Shown piece by piece: positions 12,501 to 22,896 of a stretch of DNA of 64,000 nt (the stretch's first letter is position 1; each line of letters starts with the position of its first letter). The translations under genes and the position numbers were made by a program. Below the pieces are notes generated by a model. It ran no database searches. It had not been told where the DNA came from and saw nothing but the letters and a program-made list of their open reading frames with translations. Source of the stretch: Pilatotrama ljubarskyi (taxonomy: Eukaryota > Basidiomycota > Agaricomycetes > Polyporales > Polyporaceae); contig MU277671.1 in NCBI GenBank assembly GCA_022385805.1, positions 65,875 to 129,874 on the forward strand, written 5' to 3'.

Positions 12501-12746
12501 CGCAGCGTCGTCGTCCTGAAGCATTACCCTCCTATCCCGGTTCCCGAGGACAAGATCGTCAATGTTACCGGCGCGGGCGACTCGCTGGTTGGTTCAATAC
12601 TTGCGACGCTCACCCAGAGGCCCGTGGCCTTTGAAGAACCGGCGGCCCTGGATCAGATGGTCGCACAAGCTCAGTTGGCCGCCGTGTACACTCTGCAAAG
12701 CGAGCACGCAGTATCCCCAAGACTATCTACCCTGGCGGATTTATGA
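9573..12746 (+). CDS. Bifunctional pseudouridine-5'-phosphate glycosidase / pseudouridine kinase
   Basis: Fusion of PsuG (indigoidine-synthase-A-like C-glycosidase) with a PfkB-type PsuK kinase, for pseudouridine salvage. The N-terminal domain has VVALETTIVTHGMPYPANLE, RVKIGLQPHELERLA and the lysine- and metal-site blocks GVHRGAETSMDISADL and VSAGVKSILDIGRTLEYLE. It continues with PWRMDDP and KQLGMSNGALFAVPIPE. The kinase half starts at PAKLVIVGSAAVDITAR and includes GGVGRNVAEAAHR. It ends with the catalytic VNVTGAGDSLVGS of ribokinase-family enzymes. Around ten introns. The first residues (MSFLQRRAAPLLRPATASLR) are Arg/Ser-rich without acids and could be a mitochondrial presequence. The ATG at 9573 was chosen for this and because upstream in-frame sequence looks untranslated. 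Confidence 0.92.
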
Positions 12747-12815
12747 AACGGGTGTTTTGTACTAGCCGGTATTCTCATACAATAATGCTCGAAGAATAGT
12801 AGTATATGGACAAAG

Positions 12816-15398
12816 TCATCCATGCGCTGTAGGCAACACGCCCACCTTCACATCCTCACGAGCTCGCCTTTTCCTTTCCTTGTCAACAGCCAGAGCTGCC
12901 TTAGCGAGCTCCTTCTGTCGCTTCTCGTGGCGTGCCTTATACGACCTCTCAGCACTGTGAAAGCCGAAAGATGTGATCGGACGAACCTGGGCACCATGTT
13001 TCAATCGGGTGATGATGTTAGCCGCCTCTCCCCTCTTCATCGACCTCAAGCCTTCGTCAGTCGCAAGCATCAATTTTCCTTGACCATCTGCAGCGGCAAG
13101 GACCTTGCGAGCCTTCCAGCGCTTCATGACGAACTGTTTCTGAGAGTCCGTAGCCGGCTCCCATCGCCATTTCGCAGAGCGCAGAAGCCTGGTGAAGGTG
13201 CAAACATCAGCGCGCATCCGACCAACGCCATTGATAGAACATACCCAAGAGCCGTGCTCCCGCGCAGCACCTTGTTCTGTGCATACGTATCGCAGCCTCG
13301 GATCGCTTCTGCTAATGTCTTAGCAGACAAGATCTGCTTGCTCCTCCGAAACGGCGAGATCTTGAGCAAGTATGCTGTACCTCTAGGCAGCGTCGGCGGT
13401 GTATAGTGCGCGGTATATCGCACCCCTATGTATGCCGTGCAATCAGTCAAAACGTTCATGGTATGCATGATGCGGAAGCGCATACCTTCTTCAGCATCCT
13501 CCACAGGTTCTACGCGTATGTAACCGTTACCAAGACACTCCAAGATGTACACACCGTCTCCACAGCAGACCCACGCGTTCCTACTGAGCTCACGAATGTT
13601 GGGGTCACCGGAGGCTTGGTCAGCGAGGACAAACGGGTCATCATGGTCAATATATGTGACCGATTTGGGTTCCGGGATAGGTCCAGACGTATCCGACCTC
13701 TCTGCAGAGCCCAAAAGACCATCCTCGGTCAGAGCTGCTCTCCGCTCTTCCAGGCTCTCGATCGTCTCGTCTGCATTTTGTCAGCATGTTTGGCATCGCA
13801 CATACTGAAGTGCTCACCATCGCTCAACTCGGAAGGGTCGAGGCCGAAAAGTGTGGGCGTAGAGATCACTCCAGCTACCCGTTCTTGTGAGTCCACGAAG
13901 TCGATGATGCGACAGTCCTTCTTGCCAGTATTAGGAGACAGCCTCATGCCGCGGCCGATCTGTATCGTGGTAAGACGTCGCGGATGTAGCAACAAGATGT
14001 CTGATCCCACCATCTGCGCAAAGATGTTACGTGACCTGGTCGGACGTGCGACAATTACACAGTCAATGTTGGGTATGTCAGCCCCTTCGGTGAGGACGGC
14101 TGTGAAGGTCATGAGCATACTCTTTATCCGCACATCCGCCGAGACGCCTCACCGCAATTGACTAATACAGGGAATTTTCCGGCCCTGAATGCATCTACCA
14201 GTGCCTTACGTTCGGCAGCAGGAGTTTGAGCATGAAGGTACCGCGCATCGATCCCTGCCGCTCTGAAGGCGGCAGTCAGCTTCGCGACGTGCGCGAGGTT
14301 GACGCAGAAAACCAGCGTGGACTTGCGGTCCGCTACGTGATGGAATAAGCGCATAACACCAGAGCAGGGGAGGTAGACTGACCTGCTTTATCCAGCCACG
14401 TCCGGACAACCAGCTCGTTGACCACGTCCGTATTCACAACGTGAGCTAGGCTGGTCGGGTTGAACTCTCCGGTACGAGCATTGACGGTGACTTCGCTGAG
14501 GTCGATGTTGGCGCGAACGGTGGTAAACCGTACATTACAGAGCCTGTTCGGCGGCAGAAGTGAGGAATGTGATACGCAGCCGTCGCTTGCATGAAGGGAC
14601 GTACCACTGCTCCTTGATCATATCGAGGAAGTCTCTATGATATACAATCCTCTCGAAGACCGACCCAAGCGCGAGCCCGTCGTGACGGCTGAACGTCGCC
14701 GAGAACCCAAGGATGGGTATGCGATGGTTGAGCACAGGGGGTAGGAAGTCCTGGTCTGGATTCTTGATGTCTGGATCGAAGTGCGACAAGATTCGCCGGT
14801 AGCTATCAGGGGGTAAGTACTCGACAGAAAATAGCTTCACGAAGGACGCACGAAGGGGCAGCGGCATGGTGTGCCTCGTCCACAATCAGCGCTTTCATGT
14901 ACTCCGCTCTGAACTTTTCCAGACGTTGCGAACGCAACAGCGTCTGGAAAGTAGCGACCGTACTGAACGTGTGTCCCGGTGCTGCTAATTAGCACTCTGC
15001 CCGCGAAACCAAGCGAAGACTCACAGGTCTGCGACTCCCGACGCATGGTGTTTCCCTTGCTCGATCTCCACATTCCAGCTAGGAAACAACCGCTTCGCTT
15101 GGTCCGCCGTTTGCTGAGCAAGCTCGACACTGTTTACAATGACTAGTGATCTTGTCGCCTCAGGAGCATGCGGTGGGGTGGGTAGACGCGACAGAAGCGA
15201 GATGAATACGGTCGTCTTGCCAGAACCCGTAGGCAAGGAGACTCCGATGCGGGTTGAACCATCCTTCACGGCGTCGATGCAAGCCTCCAGACAAGACTCC
15301 TGGTATGGTCTCAGGACCACAGCAGCTCTCCTGACAGCAGTGCTGTAGTGTTGCAATCTTCTAACGGTCGAGACCAAAGGCGGCCAAAACCATGGCAT
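12816..15398 (-). CDS. IRC3: Mitochondrial superfamily-2 DNA helicase, Irc3-like
   Basis: ATP-dependent helicase. Yeast Irc3 maintains mitochondrial DNA by unwinding branched intermediates. The N-terminus [20 protein letters not shown] is basic and hydroxylated, like a mitochondrial presequence. Motifs in order: Q-like [13 protein letters not shown], Walker [26 protein letters not shown], Walker B VDEAHH, and motif [22 protein letters not shown]. The C-lobe has [38 protein letters not shown] and motif [13 protein letters not shown]-terminal extension follows with basic coils, ending near [11 protein letters not shown]. Roughly 700 residues after splicing. It is transcribed convergently with the pseudouridine gene, 69 bp away. 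Confidence 0.9.
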
Positions 15399-15658
15399 GG
15401 AACAGAGTCAAGCTGTGAACCGAGTCCAACTTCGCATCCCGATCATGACTTCCTCCCGAGCGCTTATTGTGCGGGATGGTATAAGAAATCTTTCGATTCC
15501 AGGGACTACTACGTGTACTTGTGCGGTAATATTCCCAAAGCCAGATGCATGAGAAACCAGCAGAGAAATAAAGACGAGGTCTATTGCGAAAGCTCGGAAC
15601 GCATGCGATAGTACTATGAGGCTGATACAATGTATAATGTCCACGACGACGTATACGC

Positions 15659-17014
15659 TTAGCCGGAGCCTGCAACGCAAATGAGCGACCCATTCTTGCA
15701 AGAGCCATCTCAAAAAGATACGTACCACCAGAGTAGACCTTGCCGAAGAGGACCTCCTGGAGCTTGTCGTAGAGCGACAGGACACCAGCACCCGCAACAC
15801 CACGGAGGATGTTGGCACCAGCACCCTTGAAGAGGGACTTGACACCCTCCTTGGCGACGATCTGCGAACCAGCATCGAACATGGACTTGTAGTGAACACC
15901 AGCACCAGAAGTCATCATCATGCGACGACTACGTAGATATGGTAAGCCGAGGGCAAAAACATGTAGCATCAATCGAACTTACCGGATGGTGTCGAGAGGG
16001 TACGAAGCAAGACCGGCACCAATGGTAACACCCCAGCCAAGCAGGAACGACGCCAAGAAGGAGCCCTGGAGAGCACCAACGAGGACGACAGGCTCTGCAG
16101 ACGTCATCAACAATGATGTCATAGGGGGAAAACGGTGTGTACGCACTGAGGGAGTCGTAGACACCGAAGTAGAGACCACGGTAGACAATGATACCGACGA
16201 CCGAGGGAACGAAGCCACGGTAGAGACCGACGATACCATCAGAAGCGAGGGTCTTCTTGTAGACGTCGACGAGACCATTGAACTGACGGGTGCCGCCAAC
16301 CTTCGCCGACTTGGCATCGTTGGCAAGACGCGTACGAGCGTAGTCAAGCGAGTACACGAAGAGGAGAGAAGCAGCACCAGCAGCACCACCGGAGGCGACG
16401 TTGCCAGCGAACCACTTCCAATAGCCGTCCTGCTTCCTGAAGCCGAACAAGGACTTGAAGTAATCCTCTATATGACACGTCAGAAGACCGATGCGAAGCA
16501 AAATCATCAAGTGCACGTACTGAACGCGAAGTTCAGAGCCTGCGTGGGGAAGTACCGGATGACGTTCGCGGTGTTACCTCTCCAGAGGGAGAGGAGACCC
16601 TCGTCACGGTAGGTACGGGCGAAGCAGTCAGAGATGCCCTTGTAGGGCTCGCTGAGACGACCCTGCTTGATCTGTCCGAGCACGCGTTAGGATCACGTAC
16701 TGGTAGGCCAATCAATCACCACCGACCATCTCATCCTGGTTTTGAATCAGGAGCTTGATACGCTCGATGGGAGCAGCGGAGGTCTTCGCAACAGCCTGTA
16801 CAACACAGGGTGAGTTCAGCAACGCGTCACATGTAAGAAAAACCACAAGACGTACGGCAGACACACCACCCATCATGAAGTCGACTGGTTATGAGTGCCA
16901 GGTCAGCAATCAAGGATTTCCAAGGACGAGAGCACACGACAACACGCCGCGCGCGAGCAGTGCATACGCACCAAGGAACTCCTTGGGAGTCTTGCCCTTC
17001 TTGACGTCGGCCAT
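15659..17014 (-). CDS. AAC1: Mitochondrial ADP/ATP carrier
   Basis: Exchanges matrix ATP for cytosolic ADP across the inner membrane. Three mitochondrial-carrier repeats are visible. Exons 1-3 give [24 protein letters not shown] and [20 protein letters not shown]. Repeat 2 holds [18 protein letters not shown] and repeat 3 [23 protein letters not shown] is the diagnostic ADP/ATP carrier signature. The last intron gives a C-terminus of KVYSGGSG-stop; the stop is read from the plus-strand tta at 15659-15661. Seven or so exons, about 310 residues. The protein lacks a cleavable presequence, as usual. Confidence 0.96.
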
Positions 17015-17182
17015 TTTGACGGAGGTAAACCGAAAGGAGGGAGGAGGACTGAGTGGAGGGGGAGGAGAAGATGGAGGAGCGAAAAGTCTCGCGTGCGAAC
17101 GGCTAAGTACGTTTTCGGAATCTGCCGGGTTTTGCAACTCCGAGTACGGCCGACCAAACCGGTCCGTGCAATTTTTTGCTGG

Positions 17183-17187
17183 CCAAT
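17183..17187. promoter_or_regulatory. CCAAT box upstream of the ADP/ATP carrier
   Basis: ccaat lies about 170 bp before the carrier ATG. In fungi the Hap2/3/5 complex binds CCAAT and controls many respiratory genes. Use here is inferred from position only. Confidence 0.35.
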
Positions 17188-17298
17188 CAGGTGGAGCGCC
17201 GAAAGGACCAGAACTCGCCCGGACGCCCGGCGACGGCTGTCCGACTGTGACGGAGTCTGGGATCAGCCTATCACCGCACGCCGTGCCCTGTCACTCTT

Positions 17299-17322
17299 GC
17301 CGCTGCTCCGGCCGCTGCTCCG
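17299..17322. repeat. 12-bp tandem repeat, two exact copies
   Basis: gccgctgctccg occurs twice in a row, with a partly matching third unit to about 17334. Short GC-rich slippage repeat in noncoding DNA. Confidence 0.8.
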
Positions 17323-17564
17323 GCCACTCCTGCAGCCACACGCCGCCAGGTCGACTGTTCAGGCTCATCTTCCATCACCCATTTCAACAGACGCAGTGTG
17401 CGGGAAACAGCAAACCATGCGAGATGGATATTATGATAACACCGACAAGTACTAGGAAATAGGCTGATACTCTATGCTACCGGATTCATACACTTCGATC
17501 GAAAACGCAATCCACGAACCAAAACGAGAAACTCATCAGACACCAATCAACGTCACTCGCACTG

Positions 17565-20107
17565 TCAACGCCAGTTCTGCGGCGACGACGAGCCTGCACC
17601 ACTGCCTCGCGGTGCGTACGAGGTCAAAGGGGCCAAAGTGTTGCGGAAGTGATCATGCGTCGAAGAGGGAGGACGTCGGGGGAGCGCAGGCGGGGGGAGT
17701 GTAGAGGACGAGCTATATGGTTGCGTGCCTAGTCTCCCCGACGAATGTTGCGACAAGCTGTATCGGGACTGCGCTGACGATGAGAGCACGGGCAGAGTCG
17801 CTGCCGAGATGTCTGACGCGCGGAGGCTCAGCCTGTCATGCGATGGCGAAGACGAAGGACCGCTGTCGGTGCGAGACTTCTTCCATATCTGCTCCGTGGG
17901 CGAGGGAAGGTCATCCGTTTCCTTCCGCTTCTTCGCCAGCGGGACCGACGGCCGCTGCGGCAGCCCTTCATCGTCTGAGTCAAGGGTGAGGTCGATGATG
18001 TCGGCAGCCTGAGAACGAGGCGGCTGCGAGCCACCAATGCTAACGGACTGACTCGAGCGCGGGAGCCGAGCGGACTCTGCGGAGGGAGAGAGTTCGCGTT
18101 TCACCCGTCCTTCGTCCTCGTCTTCCTCATCCGAGTCCAGGATGACAATCTCCGCATTGCTTGGTCGATGCATGTCCTTTCCGGCCAAGCCATTGACTGC
18201 CGGTTTGACTGGAGACGGTGCACGCTTGGGCGGACTCTTCGGCTTCGTCGCAGGAGGATGGGCGGCAAGCCACTCTGCGGAGCCGTACTTGTTATCCTCC
18301 GTGTGCCACTGCCCGTCAGCCTCCACGATGACGTCTTCGACGCTCTCCGGCGTGTTCTTCAGTATGTCGTCGAAGTACCTGAGGATCCGCCCGATGAGTA
18401 TCAAGCTACGATAACGCTGGTCACACGTACCCATCAATGATGAGATCTTCTACATTGAGGACCTTCTCGCAAACCGGGCACATCCATGTCGTCGTCTGCT
18501 CCATGACGGAGAACCACGACATGGCATCGAAACACTGAGGATGCACGCAAGCCGAGGATCGGCATGGCGTTGTAATTCGCATGTAGCTCAACTGAAAGGG
18601 CGAGTCAGAGATAGGGCATATGCTGGTGGACGGTGTTTGGACCTACGGGACACTTCAGCGACATCTTCTGGTGACCAGCAATGATCTCGTCATCGTCGGC
18701 AACCGCTTTCCTCACTGGATATGGCCGGTGAGTAGGCGTGCCACTAAAAATCAAGATAGCGCTTACTTTCTGCCAGGATGTCTGCCTTCGGTTTATACTT
18801 GCCCTTCCGCAATCGATCGATCAGTTGTTCGACGGTAGTGACTTCAACCAACATCACAGCGAGGTAGTACTTCTACATCCAGAATTCAGCACGAATGCAT
18901 ATAGGCACATAGTAAACAAATAAGTAAATAAATACCTTTGGGGTTGTGGGCTGTTGACTGTTGACATAGATCATCTCGACCCTGTTTGTCTGGCCGTATG
19001 CGAGTCGAACCGACTTCCCCAAATCTGGTGGCGGCGCGGTACCTGGCTTCTTCTTCAGCCCCTTCAAGTTCGCATTGAGTTGTACGCCATTGACTCGCAC
19101 TTCACAAGTCGGCGGGAACTCTATGGGACAGGGAGCGACGACCGGACTGCGAAACGGACCAGGAGGGCTGTAGAATGTAGATGATGTGCAGTATAGTCGA
19201 AGTTGATACCTCTGACTGATGATTCCAGCGGCTTATGAGTAGGTACACCCGGAGAAGTGAGGATATAAGGCTTACGAAGTGGAATTTAGCTTGGCCAAGA
19301 TATCATTCGTCATCGTAAAGGACAATGACTGTGATCGTCGGTCCATCGAACTCGTAGACTCTAAGCAACAGACATGAGCATATCATGGAGCATGAAGATA
19401 AGGAACGTACCAGGACACTCTACAATCGGCGAGAGCACACGTTCAACTCTGAAGAAGGGCGAATATTTGAAGCGGATGCCGGGAGGTGGTGCCGGAGGAG
19501 GGACAGACGAAGAAGCAGTTGCAGGCGCAGGCGCGGGTGCTGGTACAGCGGGGCGTCGAGGCGGGGCATAGGGATCGTAGCGGGGAATGGTGCTGGAGGA
19601 CGAGCCGGCCGGTTGGTAAGCGACGGTGGGTGGTGGTGGCGCATAGGCATGGGTATGTGTCGAATAGGAGGATTCGCCGTTGGACCGCGGCGTATAATAT
19701 CTATAGAATCCTCGTATGTGAGCCAATCGCCCTCGTCGCATATTCTGGTGCGGGTGCGGGGGGGCGTGGAAGACAGGCGGAGAGGTACTCACCCGTTCTG
19801 CCGTACCTGCTGCATAATGGCTTTTGCTCTCAACCAGTATTCCACGCTATCGTTCCGCCTCCACTGGTCGAGCTCCCGCGTGATCTTGTCAATGAGATCC
19901 TGCTTTTTACCGGCCTTGGTGAGATTCGTGTGGCACTCGTCGTTGAAGCCGGTGAGGATCTGCTTCAGCTGCTCGACTTTGTTCAACTTCAAGTTGTGTC
20001 GGAGCGTCTGATGCCGCGCGGAGTCAGAGCTCGTTCACTCGGCGAGCATGGCTAAGACGGAGAAAAGAACGCACCTCAAAGTCTGCCCAAGCATCCTGGT
20101 TGGCCAT
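17565..20107 (-). CDS. SIZ1: SIZ/PIAS-type E3 SUMO ligase
   Basis: Promotes SUMO transfer from Ubc9 to nuclear substrates. The N-terminal exon is MANQDAWADFE. A SAP domain follows (LNKVEQLKQILTGFND ... GKKQDLIDKITRELD), for DNA/chromatin binding. PINIT-domain sequence includes FKYSPFFRVERVLSPIVECPG (cut here) and GQTNRVEMIYVN. The SP-RING is clear: LKCPISDSPFQLSYMRITTPC, then CVHPQCFDAMSWF and WMCPVCEKVLNVEDLIIDG, with the Cys/His zinc ligands. The tail has two SUMO-interacting motifs, EIVILDSDEEDEDE and DIIDLTLDSDDE, in a Ser/Pro-rich region. The single-exon C-terminal 290 residues are low complexity. It shares a 278-bp divergent promoter with NUDC. Confidence 0.92.
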
Positions 20108-20385
20108 GTATGAGACGGACGTACCAGATGGAGATCGGCTGGAGAGAAGGGCGGACGACGCGATGAGGATGAGAGAGAGAGCAGCCTCGCCGTCTGGGCC
20201 GTGGGAAAGCGCTCGTCCAGTCCTTGTCTCACGTGGCATGACGCGCGGGACGCTATAGCATAGACGCCCATAATCAAGCTCAAGCTTCGCTCTTGTTCCA
20301 AGCGTGTGCTGCAGGAGCCCTTCCTTCCTCCAAGCCTTCCTGATCAACCAGTGTGCTGCTCTTTCTCTGACATCCTCGGAAAATA

Positions 20386-21296
20386 ATGTCCTCTACAGAC
20401 GATTACGACAAGCTCTCCAAGGAAGAAAGAGAGGCACGCGACAAAGCCGACCGCGAGCGCGAAGCGGCAGAGCAGGCTGGTGCGGCCCTCTGATCGCCGT
20501 CCGAGCATGCATCGTACCGACCGGTCTTTGCGTAACAGCGTTGCCGTACTCGTGGACGCAGCAGCTCGGCGATGTTGACGTGACGATACCTGTGCCCAAG
20601 GGCACTCGTGCCCGCGACCTGAATGTCGTAATTCAGAAGAAGAAACTCAGCGTGGGCTTGAAGGGAAAGGAACCCATCGTATCCGGGGAATTGTGCAAGG
20701 AGATCAAGGTGGAGGAAAGCACCTGGACGCTTGGTGAGCAGTCTCCCGCAAGCATTGCGCGTTGCAGCAATTGCTGATCTCGCGGAGTAGAGGATCAAGA
20801 GACCGTCCTGGTCCACCTCGAGAAACTCAACAAGCAACAATGGTGGGAGAACGTGGTGACCCATCACCCCAAGATAGACACCACGAAGATCCAGCCAGAG
20901 AACAGCAAGCTGAGTGACCTTGACGGAGAGACGAGGTGCGTGTCCGACGACCCCGCCGCAGTTGCTATCTACTCTGACTTCTCGGACGCCAGGGGGATGG
21001 TCGAGAAGATGATGGTGAGTGCATATGCGTCGTTTTAGATTCGGCAGCGTGCTCACGTGTGTCCAGTTTGACAACCAGCAAAAGGTACGTCCGTCTCTCA
21101 GCGCCGTCAGCAGCACCGCTCAGCGATGCCCGACCGTAGCAAATGGGCAAGCCTACCTCCGACGAGCTGAAGAAGATGGAGGTAAGTCACCAGCACAAGT
21201 CCGAAACTTCATGCTTGACGCTCTGTAATGTAGGCGTTGAAGAAGTTCCAAGAGGCACATCCCGAGCTGGACTTTTCGCAGGCGAAGATCTCCTGA
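20386..21296 (+). CDS. nudC: Nuclear movement protein NudC (CS domain)
   Basis: Hsp90-associated p23-like protein needed for dynein-dependent nuclear migration. Order: charged coiled N-terminus ([20 protein letters not shown]), then the CS domain starting [19 protein letters not shown]. The domain continues through [20 protein letters not shown] and [20 protein letters not shown]. Near the end is [11 protein letters not shown], then [22 protein letters not shown], read across two introns. It finishes [22 protein letters not shown]. About 190 residues, matching fungal NudC. FDNQQK is encoded by an 18-nt microexon at 21067-21084. The start was chosen at the ATG that opens [14 protein letters not shown]. 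Confidence 0.95.
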
Positions 21297-21656
21297 AAGA
21301 CCTCACCGCCTGGGATCCCGATGTAGTGTGCATGAAATGTAACAATCGTTCGATCTTGACGTGGTCATTCCGTATAAGGCCTTCGTTGAGTGCGAGTTCC
21401 ACGCCACCGTGAGTTTCCCGATCTCGAACCAGTCATGTATTCCGGAATGAACGGAAGCCTTCGCACGCGAAGGAAACAGGCGGTAGCCAAGATACACAGG
21501 ACGCAAATCAGGTAGCCATGCAACACCTCCAGCACAATGTCCGTGTTCAGTGTCCGCTCATGCAAACCAGCCAGTCCTTTGCGGCGATGAAGATGAGCCC
21601 AACTGCAGACCATTGTCAGACCACCCATAACCGACCGATGAGCATGCTCACCCACC
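21297..21656. other. Convergent intergenic between NUDC and the repeat-peptide gene
   Basis: 360 bp between two stop codons. No gene or RNA recognised; presumably two 3' UTRs. Confidence 0.55.
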
Positions 21657-22454
21657 TTAGTTGTTGGAGAAGGGGACAATCTGGCCGTTCTTCGACATCG
21701 CCGCGACCTCCGCGGGGAGGGTATTGATGTCCTCGGCACGCTTTTGCTTGTTGGAGAAGGGTACAATCTGGCCGTTCTTCGACATCGCTGCGACCTCAGC
21801 GGGGAGCGTGTTCACGTCGGCGTCGGCGCGTTTCTGCTTGTTCGAGAAGGGTACGATTTCGCCGTTCTTGGACATGGCCGCTACCTCTGCGGGAAGGGTG
21901 TTGACATCGTTGTCGGCGCGCTTTTGCTTGTTTGAGAACGGAACGATCTCTCCATTCTTCGACATCGCAGCTACCTCAGCGGGCAGGGTGTTGACGTCGT
22001 CGGCGCGCTTCTGCTTGTTGGAGAACGGCACGATCTGGCCGTCCTTTGACATCGCCGCGACCTCAGCCGGCAGCGTGTTGACGTCGGTTTCAGCGCGCTT
22101 CTGCTTGTTTGAGAAAGGGACGATCTCTCCGTTCTTCGACATCGCTGCGACCTCAGCGGGGAGCGTGTTGACATCGGCGCGCTTCTGCTTGTTCGAGAAA
22201 GGCACGATCTCGCCACTCTTGGACATAGCGGCCACCTCCGCGGGAAGAGTGTTGATATCCGCGCGCTTGTACGCCTGGATGGTCTCGAAGGCGCCGAGCT
22301 CACGGCTCTCTACATGACGCTGTACCTAGGTCAGACCCGCGCCAACTCCGGATAACAGGGCACGTACACGCAGCGGCATGGGCATGGGCACGGCCACTGC
22401 CTGTCCGACGAAAACGACAGCGACTGCTGCGCTGATAACCTTGGAAAAGAACAT
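21657..22454 (-). CDS. Secreted Kex2-processed repeat peptide precursor
   Basis: Predicted precursor of about 251 residues. Exon 1 (22368-22454) encodes a signal peptide, MFFSKVISAAVAVVFVGQ followed by AVAVPMPMPLR. A 42-bp intron (22326-22367) contains an in-frame stop if not removed. A second in-frame acceptor 6 nt downstream is equally possible. Exon 2 gives a 21-residue pro-segment ending AYKR, then seven repeats. Each is an acidic linker (AD, AE, AET-D or similar), V/I, NTLPAEVAAMSK, one variable residue, then G-E/Q-IVPFSN and KQKR. The last copy ends SNN-stop without KQKR. KR is the usual Kex2 site. No Cys, no CaaX end and no transmembrane segment apart from the signal. The repeats differ at many synonymous sites. 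The function of the mature peptides is unknown. It shares a promoter region with ESF1. Confidence 0.85.
21660..22262 (-). repeat. Seven tandem coding repeats, period 84-90 bp
   Basis: In-frame units of 28, 28, 30, 29, 30, 30 and 26 codons. Length differences are whole codons and fall in the acidic linker directly after each KR. The core is nearly invariant apart from one S/N/D position and one E/Q position. Confidence 0.97.
22326..22367 (-). other. Intron of the repeat-peptide gene
   Basis: 42 bp, gtacgt donor and cctag acceptor, read on the minus strand. A ctgac branch-like motif lies very close to this acceptor. Using the next acceptor (tacag, 6 nt further) gives a 48-bp intron and removes only VQ from the protein. 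Confidence 0.7.
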
Positions 22455-22896
22455 CGTGTCGTAGACAAAGAACTAGGAGATGTGCTGAGGAAGTGAGGTG
22501 TTCTGGCGATGAGTCGGTTCAACCGATGAAATGCGTTGTCCTGCGGCCTAGCGCGAGGTGGAATCTACGGCGGGTCAGAACACGGGCTGCGCGAGGAGTG
22601 CGTGGGGGACTCACTAGAAGGGAACGAGAAAGGGAGATGGAGAGAACGGGCGAGATGGGCGTATAAGAGAGAGAACGGAGACGCTGTGCCTGTCACTGTC
22701 GGCGACCGTCGACGCCTGCCTGCCGTATCATTTGATACCGGCCCTCGTCGCCAGGCAACTCGACCACCGTCTATTTACGACCTGCCAAATGTGGTGTTTC
22801 CTGTCACACTTGCTCAGACCCTGTCACGCCCACCAGAATTTGCCGGTCCCGCGCTCTGATTGGTTCCCGCACCTTGCTCTCTGCCACTCCTCCGCC
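22455..22896. promoter_or_regulatory. Divergent promoter of repeat-peptide gene and ESF1
   Basis: 442 bp between two divergent starts. It contains the perfect inverted repeat TCGGTT-C-AACCGA at 22514-22526, 60 bp before the peptide gene. An inverted CCAAT (attgg) at 22859-22863 lies 34 bp before ESF1. Confidence 0.5.
22514..22526. promoter_or_regulatory. 13-bp inverted repeat upstream of the repeat-peptide gene
   Basis: Six-base arms tcggtt and aaccga around a single c. This is the form of a dimeric transcription-factor site, but no factor can be named from the sequence. Confidence 0.35.

Larger units (their letters stand above)
17015..17564. other. Intergenic, ADP/ATP carrier promoter / SIZ1 3' end
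   Basis: 550 bp between two minus-strand genes. No gene seen. It includes a CCAAT motif at 17183-17187 and two exact 12-bp units (gccgctgctccg) at 17299-17322, followed by a diverged third copy. Confidence 0.6.

Noticed and set aside
16997..19060. Possible tRNA signals (ttcgaa-like) near 18.95-19.05 kb
   Set aside because: The bases fall inside a SIZ1 exon that reads through cleanly, and no cloverleaf partner was found.
21660..22262. Array considered as a CRISPR or a noncoding minisatellite
   Set aside because: The units are in frame, have no unique spacers, vary mainly at synonymous sites, and are bounded by KR, so they are coding repeats.
21661..22317. 218-codon plus-strand frame opposite the repeat-peptide array
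   Set aside because: It is the mirror of a periodic array, so it also looks repetitive. It lacks a signal peptide and protease sites, while the minus strand has a coherent secretory precursor.
21657..22454. Repeat protein considered as a basidiomycete mating pheromone
   Set aside because: Those are short CaaX-ended lipopeptides without repeats. No CaaX and no STE3 receptor gene are here.
21657..22454. Repeat protein considered as part of a dikaritin/UstYa natural-product cluster
   Set aside because: No UstYa-like, tyrosinase or methyltransferase gene flanks it. The neighbours are NudC and Esf1.
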